DNA of 32,450 nt. Origin: Actinomycetota bacterium. GTDB taxonomy: Bacteria; Actinomycetota; Humimicrobiia; Humimicrobiales; Humimicrobiaceae. The translations under genes and the position numbers were made by a program. Of this stretch, positions 27,452 to 32,450 are shown in pieces (position 1 is the stretch's first letter; the number at the start of each line of letters is the position of its first letter). The notes beneath the pieces were generated by a model that saw only the letters and a list, made by a program, of their open reading frames with translations, was not told the origin of the DNA and made no database searches. Location: assembly GCA_012837825.1 (NCBI GenBank), contig DUQM01000052.1:1-32450 (forward strand), given 5' to 3'.

Positions 27452-27604
27452 ATGTCTTATCTTTTCAATAAAAAGTCGGATGACAAAGAAGAAGAGAAAG
27501 AAAAAAGAGGCGATAATCCTGTAAATTCTTTTTTTGTCCTTTTTGCGGCAGGATTTTATTTTGACTATAAGCTGCTTATACCATCAGCAATAAAATGGGA
27601 CTGA
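27452..27604 (+). CDS. Short ORF, possibly a truncated gene start
   Basis: 50 residues starting five bases after CapA copy 2. A charged stretch (KKSDDKEEEKEKRGD) precedes a hydrophobic one (FFVLFAAGFYFDYKLLIPSAI). It resembles the N-terminus of a membrane protein whose remainder is gone, and the ORF stops where base composition changes. I recognise no family. It could equally be a real small protein. Confidence 0.4.
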   Translation: MSYLFNKKSDDKEEEKEKRGDNPVNSFFVLFAAGFYFDYKLLIPSAIKWD

Positions 27605-27788
27605 ACCGCTGTTGCAATACAATCACACGAGATAGCTCTAGGGGTGTGCAACAATCGGAGATAACCGTGTGCATGCTCAATTGAACACGGATTGCGTTAG
27701 ACAAACAGGAGTAGCCTATGTAAATCAAGTCACATCCGTGTATTATACCCGCAGATGATCCAGACAGTTTAAGGGCACTCGACCTTTA
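27605..27788. other. Structured non-coding stretch at the edge of the foreign segment
   Basis: No ORF is seen. Inverted arms include GTTGCA (27611-27616) with TGCAAC (27647-27652), CACAC (27624-27628) with GTGTG (27644-27648), and CCGTGT (27665-27670) with ACACGG (27685-27690). The GTGTGCAAC at 27644 fits the GTGYG 5' end of a group II intron, but no catalytic domain or reverse transcriptase follows. That idea is weak. Confidence 0.3.
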
Positions 27789-29258
27789 TTATCTTCGATA
27801 CGGAACTGTTTCTCCTGTGTCAACCTGCTGAGTTAAATTACCTGCTGCATTGAAGTTATAACGGAACACTTTGCAGGTCCCACCAATTGTAAATGAGCTG
27901 GTGGCGGGAGAGGAGAAGGTCGATGTGATACTCTCTACATCCCATGCCAATTGTCCTGCATCATTGACGGACAACTTGCCGCCCAATGAGCCTTTCACGG
28001 AATAAAATGTCTTCGTCGTTCCATCTAACGGGTCACATAGGAGCAGAACCGCTGTATAGTTATCGCGTACGACCGGCGTGAGTTCCTCGCTTGAAATATC
28101 CCACCCGCTATTCTCCTTTGAAAACACAAAATCTAGAACACCGGCAATTTCGTGTCGTCCGCCCTCGTCAGTCTGCTTAGGAACAGCGTATGAGGACAAA
28201 TATACCTGCCCTCCGAACTCCACCATATCAGTGAGATAGTATTCGCAGTCGTCGCCTTCATAAGTAAAGCTTTCGAGTACGTTGCCTTCGCGATCCAGCT
28301 TAAATAGCAGTGCTGTATCGCGAGATAGCCGGTTTCCGACCTGTACGATGTAACCATCGCCCAGACGAGCGGCGTTCCAGACACCCAGGTTTCCCACGTC
28401 GGTCTTTTTGAAACTCAATTCATTCCCGTCCATGTCGTAGCAACTGAGACAAAGACACTTAAGGTCGCCTCGGCTGATAACAGCCCAAGTGTCGTCACCG
28501 TTACTCAACACAGCCGCAATATATTCATTACTAAAACCGTGATTGAGAAGACGCGTCCACATCACCGTTCCTTCATCGTCTACTCGAGCGAACCAGCCGT
28601 ACGACAAAACTTTGCTCCAACCCCATACAGCCGTACCGTCGGCAGTATAGGCACTGTCTTCAATATAGGTATCCGTGAAATCCACAGTCCAAAGCAATTT
28701 ACCGTCCCGGAAGCATTCCAGTATGCTTTTGTCAAATACTTCAGTTTCTGATTCTTCATTCATCTTGTATCGATAATCTGTACGGTAGCTGATTCCGGTT
28801 TGAGGCAGCGAGTTCATCCAGACGTTTCTATCCCACAGCGCGGCCAGCTCTTCAGGGGTGGGCTCGTCCTGTTGAATCTCCAATCCGGGTATCGCTTGCT
28901 GAATCACCTCGGCTGTCTTTCCGTAGGTAAAACGCTGAGTCGTAATGTCCCGGTAGACAGCTTTAACATCTGAACGGCTCAGGCCATCTGTGGATAGGCC
29001 ATTTGATTCAAAAAAGGTTACCGCCGCATTGTATTCTTTCACCTCAACAGCCAAGGCAACAGCTGTCGACCCAATAACAATGAACAACGCCAAACAAGCT
29101 GCCACAATGTTCCATCTGATCCTGCGTGTTTGTTTTTCCGCCGTTATTTCATGCGAGGCGTGCTCATCATGAACCTTGTCAACGGTATATATGGTTGCTT
29201 CATCTATATATTTCTCATCAATTGTGCTGATGATTTCAGAAATCTTTTCTTTTTTCAT
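27789..29258 (-). CDS. Anti-sigma-factor-like single-span membrane protein
   Basis: 489 residues. A cytoplasmic N-terminus of about 48 residues starts MKKEKISEIISTIDEKYIDEA. One membrane helix (about 49-71, IVAACLALFIVIGSTAVALAV) is followed by a long outer domain with repeated W/G-rich beta units (GWSKVLSYGWFARVDDEGTVMW, GDDTWAVISRGDLKCLCL), possibly a beta-propeller. This layout is common for regulators encoded directly after ECF sigma factors in clostridia. Its ATG overlaps the stop of a broken sigma gene (ATGA), behind GGAAGGGG. Codon use is visibly richer in G and C than in neighbouring genes, which points to transfer. Confidence 0.72.
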   Translation of the reverse strand: MKKEKISEIISTIDEKYIDEATIYTVDKVHDEHASHEITAEKQTRRIRWNIVAACLALFIVIGSTAVALAVEVKEYNAAVTFFESNGLSTDGLSRSDVKAVYRDITTQRFTYGKTAEVIQQAIPGLEIQQDEPTPEELAALWDRNVWMNSLPQTGISYRTDYRYKMNEESETEVFDKSILECFRDGKLLWTVDFTDTYIEDSAYTADGTAVWGWSKVLSYGWFARVDDEGTVMWTRLLNHGFSNEYIAAVLSNGDDTWAVISRGDLKCLCLSCYDMDGNELSFKKTDVGNLGVWNAARLGDGYIVQVGNRLSRDTALLFKLDREGNVLESFTYEGDDCEYYLTDMVEFGGQVYLSSYAVPKQTDEGGRHEIAGVLDFVFSKENSGWDISSEELTPVVRDNYTAVLLLCDPLDGTTKTFYSVKGSLGGKLSVNDAGQLAWDVESITSTFSSPATSSFTIGGTCKVFRYNFNAAGNLTQQVDTGETVPYRR

Positions 29259-29422
29259 AGGAACACCCCTTCCTTAATCAAATATTTCTTTAAGTTTTTC
29301 CGAATTCGGTAAAGACGAACCGATACGTTGTGTTTACTTATGTGAAAAAGATTTGCGATATCTTCAATTGAGCTGGCATGTCAGTAGCGCCTGACAAACA
29401 TTTCGGCAGAAAGCCAAATCAT
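29255..29422 (-). pseudogene. Broken ECF sigma factor gene (region 4 remnant)
   Basis: The minus strand encodes SIEDIANLFHISKHNVSVRLYRIRKNLKKYL and ends IKEGVFL, a sigma-70 region 4 helix-turn-helix. Just upstream FVRRY is followed by TGA (29381-29383) where the family almost always has Trp (RRYW), so a TGG-to-TGA change is likely. Similarity fades upstream of about 29422, so the N-terminal three quarters are missing. The remnant overlaps the start of the anti-sigma-like gene by four bases, the usual sigma/anti-sigma coupling. Confidence 0.72.
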
Positions 29423-29467
29423 AAATATTCCAAAACCTATACAAAGCCTATGTGCTTCCAGTCAAAC

Positions 29468-29499
29468 AAAAAGCACCAATAGATGACTAGCAGTGCTTT
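29468..29499 (-). terminator. Terminator of the MEMO-AMMECR1 gene
   Basis: On the minus strand AAAGCAC (29493-29499) pairs with GTGCTTT (29470-29476) and continues into a T run. It lies downstream of the gene ending at 29614. Between 29259 and 29613 I otherwise see only the sigma remnant. Confidence 0.65.
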
Positions 29500-29613
29500 C
29501 AGTTTAACTCCCAAGTCAGGACTCAAACCTTGAACCTACAATAAGAGTGAGCAAATATTGAAAAACGGTTAATAGCTATGATAGTGCAAAAGCATAAAAT
29601 ACATAACATATTT

Positions 29614-31089
29614 CTATCTGCCGAATTGCTCTTCACTGAATACCGTTGCTGAAAAAATATATATCTCGCAGTTTTTTTCTTTCCAGCATAATTCTGGAAG
29701 ACCGGCTTTTCTGCATGTTTGTCCAAGAAATTCCACCGTGTCCCAGTTATAGTCCGCTGCAACCTGAGGCAGAAGAAGACCCTGATGAAAACCTTTTTTT
29801 ATGAAAAGACCATGTCTGCCAACCTCAATCTGGCTTGTATCGTTTATCAGGATAAATGGTGATAAAACAGATATCTCTATTTCAATATCATCAATTTCAT
29901 TTTTGCTTACCGGATAAAATCTTGGATCACTCAAAGCGGCTTCTCTTGCCATCTTTCTGACTGTTTCCCATAATGGCGCTGAAGCTCTTATATTGCCTAT
30001 GCATCCCCTTAAATTTCCTGATATTGAAAGAGTCACGAAAGCACCGCATTTTTCATTAAGAACGGAATCGGAGACATCCGGATATGAGACATTTGTTTTT
30101 AGCACCGAAGAGACCAGTGATTTTCTTGCAATTTCCAGAAGAAGTTTCTTCCGGCTGTCGTTCAGCTCCATGCTTGTTAAATCATTTTCGTCTGCCGTAT
30201 TTTCGGATTCATTCTCATTCCGGGATTTTTCACCGGGATTATCTGAAAGCCGGCTTGTTTTTTCAGTAAAAATAGCAGCGGAGAGATAGCCAACTACCGC
30301 CTGTTTTTCTCCGGAGACATCTCCTGAATTCTGATATTTAAGAATAACAGCTTTGTTCGCTCCCATTTTTTTTGCAGCCATCATTGCAGCTATTACAGGT
30401 CCGCCACCACACATCTCAATATTATTTTTTAAAAATTCATTTTCCAGATTGTCTATATCAAACTCGGAAACAAGTTTTTCAACCTCTTTATCCAGTGCCA
30501 GTGCTTCTCCATACTGATGGTAATGTGAAAGATCTGTGGAAGCTATTATAAGAATGTTCTGGTTTGCAAAAATATCCCCTACCGCTTTCCCGATGCACTC
30601 GATATTTTTCTTGTTCTGGGCTCCGATAACAACGGGAATAAATCTGAAATCTTTATAAATATATTGCAGAAATGGTAGCTGGACTTCTACACTGTGTTCA
30701 TTATAGTGTCCGTGTTCCGAAAACTTTATATTTTTATCATAATCTGCCAAAAGCCGGGATCTTTCTTTATCTATATTGATTTTTCCAAAAGGTGTGTTGT
30801 AAGCATCTCCGTCATATACAGATATGAAATCAAAATATTCTGAATGAGAAGGGGAGATTATTATAATACTGTCGTATTTTTTGTCCTCAATCTGCTTGTA
30901 AGAAAATGCTGCCACCTGACCAGAATAAATATAACCGGCATGAGGACAGATGATGGCTTTAATATCTTTTAAATTATGATTTTTTGCATTTTTAAGAAAA
31001 TCTTCTATCTGCAGTCTCAGGACGTATGGATCATTTGAATAAAAAGAACCTGCAACTATGCTTTCCCTTATTTTTTCATATCTGTTCAT
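29614..31089 (-). CDS. MEMO-AMMECR1 fusion protein (AmmeMemoRadiSam components B and A)
   Basis: 491 residues. Residues about 8-275 are a MEMO-family domain with H50 (CPHAGYIYSG), H82 (SPSHSEYF), STDLSHYH and MCGGGPV, which match the metal-site residues of the family. A polar linker of about 35 residues (SRNENESENTADEND) leads to an AMMECR1 domain from about 310 to the end, with CGAFVTLSISGNLRGCIGNIRA and AREAALSDPRFYPV. Both domains occur with a radical SAM protein in a conserved but poorly understood three-part system; no radical SAM gene is in this window. ATG follows GGAGGGG. Confidence 0.94.
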   Translation of the reverse strand: MNRYEKIRESIVAGSFYSNDPYVLRLQIEDFLKNAKNHNLKDIKAIICPHAGYIYSGQVAAFSYKQIEDKKYDSIIIISPSHSEYFDFISVYDGDAYNTPFGKINIDKERSRLLADYDKNIKFSEHGHYNEHSVEVQLPFLQYIYKDFRFIPVVIGAQNKKNIECIGKAVGDIFANQNILIIASTDLSHYHQYGEALALDKEVEKLVSEFDIDNLENEFLKNNIEMCGGGPVIAAMMAAKKMGANKAVILKYQNSGDVSGEKQAVVGYLSAAIFTEKTSRLSDNPGEKSRNENESENTADENDLTSMELNDSRKKLLLEIARKSLVSSVLKTNVSYPDVSDSVLNEKCGAFVTLSISGNLRGCIGNIRASAPLWETVRKMAREAALSDPRFYPVSKNEIDDIEIEISVLSPFILINDTSQIEVGRHGLFIKKGFHQGLLLPQVAADYNWDTVEFLGQTCRKAGLPELCWKEKNCEIYIFSATVFSEEQFGR

Positions 31090-31148
31090 CTTATCCCCTC
31101 CGATGAGGATTTATTAATATTAGCTGAAAGTAAAAGCTTTTAAGATAA

Positions 31149-31157
31149 ATTATAGCA
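31149..31157 (-). promoter_or_regulatory. Extended -10 promoter for the MEMO-AMMECR1 gene
   Basis: The minus strand reads TGCTATAAT, an extended -10 element, about 60 bases upstream of the start codon. A -35 is not clear. Together with the tRNA promoter at 31370 it is the only signal I see in the gene-free stretch 31090-31437. Confidence 0.5.
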
Positions 31158-31369
31158 TGAAAGACAGATAAGGTTTTATAGTCTTGCAATTTAGATTTAA
31201 TAATATTTAGCTTGGAGAATGAGTGTTAACTGTAAACACCAGGCTTAGATAGTACAAATAAATATAATTAAAAACTAATTTTCAGGCTATTGTCTTTACC
31301 GGTTTGTATTGCCGAAAAAGAATGATTTGATTCTTAGGATTTCTATTAAACAGGGGGAAGAATTTATCC

Positions 31370-31398
31370 TTGACAATATATCCTCAGATTAAGATAAT
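31370..31398 (+). promoter_or_regulatory. Promoter of the tRNA cluster
   Basis: TTGACA (31370-31375), 17 bases, then GATAAT (31393-31398). The start would be near 31405, about 33 bases before the first tRNA. Confidence 0.7.
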
Positions 31399-31437
31399 AT
31401 TTAAGCAATTTGAATTGGAAGCATTTTTTAATGTTTT

Positions 31438-31513
31438 GCTGGTGTAGCTCAATTGGTAGAGCAGCTGACTTGTAATCAGCAGGTTGGAGGTTCAAGTCCC
31501 CTCGCCAGCTCCA
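31438..31513 (+). tRNA. tRNA-Thr (anticodon TGT)
   Basis: The acceptor stem is GCTGGTG/CGCCAGC with one T-G pair. The D arm is GCTC...GAGC, the anticodon stem is GCTGA/TCAGC with loop CTTGTAA, and the T loop is TTCAAGT. The TGT anticodon (31471-31473) reads ACA. The CCA end is encoded. Confidence 0.97.
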
Positions 31514-31517
31514 TTGT

Positions 31518-31603
<86 letters not shown>

Positions 31604-31712
31604 TTTTGTTTGCAGGCTTGTTTTATTTAAAACAAATAATCAGTGAAACTGCTTATAGAAATTTAATAGAGAATATATTTCCCAAATCTTCTGTTGGAAA
31701 AAATTTTTTAAA

Positions 31713-31788
31713 GCCCACGTAGCTCAGTTGGTAGAGCGTTTCCTTGGTAAGGAAAAGGTCACCGGTTCAATTCCGGTCGCGGGCTCCA
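31713..31788 (+). tRNA. tRNA-Thr (anticodon GGT)
   Basis: The acceptor stem GCCCACG/CGCGGGC has an A-C mismatch at the fifth pair. The anticodon stem is TTTCC/GGAAA with loop TTGGTAA, giving anticodon GGT (codon ACC). The T loop is TTCAATT and CCA is encoded. It is probably transcribed with the two tRNAs upstream. Confidence 0.94.
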
Positions 31789-32072
31789 CTCCGGGTAGCA
31801 GCGAGTAGCCCTGAAGGAAGCTTATAAAAATCTAAAAGCACTTTTCTACTATCGGGATCCACAACTATTTGCTTCAAAAAAGAAATTATTGCATTATGTT
31901 TTTCTTCATAATCTCCATTTCTTATTCTGAATTTAGGTGCAATAATCCTATAATCTTCTTTTATGTTTTTGCCAATATATGCTCTGCCGATAGAAGTTGC
32001 ACATAGATCTGCAATTTGTAGTCCACAAACGTTTTTCTTTTTATTTAAGAATTGAAAATCTAAGAATTTTTC
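31767..32072 (-). pseudogene. Truncated DUF3800 gene fragment
   Basis: The minus strand is open from a TAG at 32073-32075 to a TGA inside the tRNA-Thr(GGT) sequence (31767-31769), with no start codon. It reads FQFLNKKKNVCGLQIADLCA, then IGRAYIGKNIKEDYRIIAPKFR and NGDYEEKHNA, which matches the C-terminal part of DUF3800 (GLQIADL...IIKPKFR). DUF3800 proteins are often found in phage and mobile regions. The N-terminal part is absent and the 5' end overlaps the next ORF in another frame, so it is a decayed remnant. The true family C-terminus probably ends before the tRNA. Confidence 0.6.
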
Positions 32073-32338
32073 CTAATATCTGCTCCGATTTCTTCTTGCG
32101 AGAGTGGAACATCATAATTGTCTTTATTAAAATCAAGTGTATTCAGCTTTCCTGACGATCTTCTGTTTCCACACTCTTTAAAGTATTCAGGTTGAACATT
32201 TAAAGCTTTTGAGATTTTATCAATTACCGCATCTCTTGGCGGCAATAATTTCTTTTTTATAAAATCATTTATGTAGGTTGCCGAAGAACTTATTTTATTT
32301 GCCATCTGTCCATAAGGTAAACTATAAAGACAAGGCAA
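32060..32338 (-). CDS. Small helix-turn-helix protein, possibly degraded
   Basis: 92 residues from a TTG start. The stretch LPYGQMANKISSSATYINDFIKKKLLPPRDAVIDKISKALNVQPEYF fits an XRE-type HTH: it has the turn and recognition helix region followed by IDKISKALNV. The usual first helix (the LRKEKGLSQ region) is missing or altered, and no ATG or ribosome-binding site supports the start. It may be an N-terminally damaged regulator. The polar C-terminal tail (RRSSGKLNTLDFNKDNYD) has no recognised domain. It diverges from the ORF at 32344. Confidence 0.5.
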   Translation of the reverse strand: MPCLYSLPYGQMANKISSSATYINDFIKKKLLPPRDAVIDKISKALNVQPEYFKECGNRRSSGKLNTLDFNKDNYDVPLSQEEIGADIRKNS

Positions 32339-32343
32339 GTTGA

Positions 32344-32450
32344 ATGGGAGAAATCAAAATTAACGAAAAATATATAAAAGAAAAGATAAGTAAAGTTATT
32401 GAAAACAGGATTAGCCTTTCAATTTTAAAAATTGTAGACGAAACGCTGGA
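32344..32450 (+). CDS. Partial ORF running off the window end
   Basis: An ATG directly after an in-frame TGA opens a frame of at least 35 codons (MGEIKINEKYIKEKISKVIE, then NRISLSILKIVDETL) to the right edge. It is lysine- and isoleucine-rich and probably helical. No family is recognised. The ribosome-binding site is poor, so the start and the coding status are uncertain. Confidence 0.4.
   Translation, partial: MGEIKINEKYIKEKISKVIENRISLSILKIVDETL

Noticed and set aside
29500-29545. tRNA-like T-arm sequence on the minus strand (GGTTTGAGTCC)
   Set aside because: The flanking bases do not form a five-pair T stem and no anticodon or acceptor arm could be found.

Overview
The window looks like chromosomal DNA of a low-GC anaerobic bacterium. 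Intergenic DNA is AT-rich and most genes have Shine-Dalgarno sites. The gene content is anaerobic in flavour: rubredoxin, a ferredoxin-linked sulfide-to-homocysteine route, an anaerobic-type flavoprotein set and a MEMO/AMMECR1 protein. The three tRNA genes encode their CCA ends. I cannot fix the lineage from the sequence alone.

Layout. (1) 1-8330: a complete type I-C CRISPR-Cas locus on the minus strand, in the order cas3-cas5-cas8c-cas7-cas4-cas1-cas2-leader-array, with a good promoter upstream of cas3. The array runs off the left edge; 7 full repeats and one partial repeat are visible. (2) 8435-10028: an RRM RNA-binding protein with a clear promoter, a long 5' leader and its own terminator, then an alpha/beta hydrolase. 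(3) 10059-13661: a minus-strand flavoprotein operon of glycerol-3-phosphate dehydrogenase type (GlpA-like oxidoreductase, second FAD oxidoreductase, DUF1667 protein). It is preceded by what looks like a remnant of a GlpP-type antiterminator, and the GlpA-like gene has no ordinary start codon ahead of its FAD motif. (4) 13876-18362: an unrecognised small protein, a TPR membrane protein, a GNAT acetyltransferase, the ATPase YchF, a DUF5661 protein and rubredoxin. (5) 18461-23402: the homocysteine genes (NIL-ferredoxin and HcyA) on the minus strand, then ParA, a bactofilin, a two-helix membrane protein and a UPF0280 protein on the plus strand, then a second bactofilin on the minus strand. (6) 23685-27604: two tandem CapA-family exported proteins and a truncated-looking small ORF. 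(7) 27605-29422: a segment with visibly richer base composition and different codon use, holding an anti-sigma-like membrane protein and a broken ECF sigma gene. It is probably a transferred, decayed signalling pair. (8) 29614-31089: a MEMO-AMMECR1 fusion. (9) 31370-31788: tRNA-Thr(TGT), tRNA-Tyr(GTA) and tRNA-Thr(GGT) behind one promoter. Fragments of a DUF3800 gene, an HTH gene and a partial ORF follow directly and run to the window edge.

How the genes fit together. The Cas operon is a textbook adaptive-immunity unit. HcyA, its NIL-ferredoxin and the UPF0280 protein match the set genetically tied to homocysteine synthesis from aspartate semialdehyde and sulfide. They are interleaved here with ParA and two bactofilins, which suggests a polar or envelope scaffold locus. 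I found no clear candidate for an entirely new defence system. The most notable points are the missing start codon of the GlpA-like gene, the nonsense-interrupted sigma factor in the foreign segment, the CapA tandem in which only one copy keeps a conserved His, and the decayed DNA joined to the tRNA-Thr 3' end.
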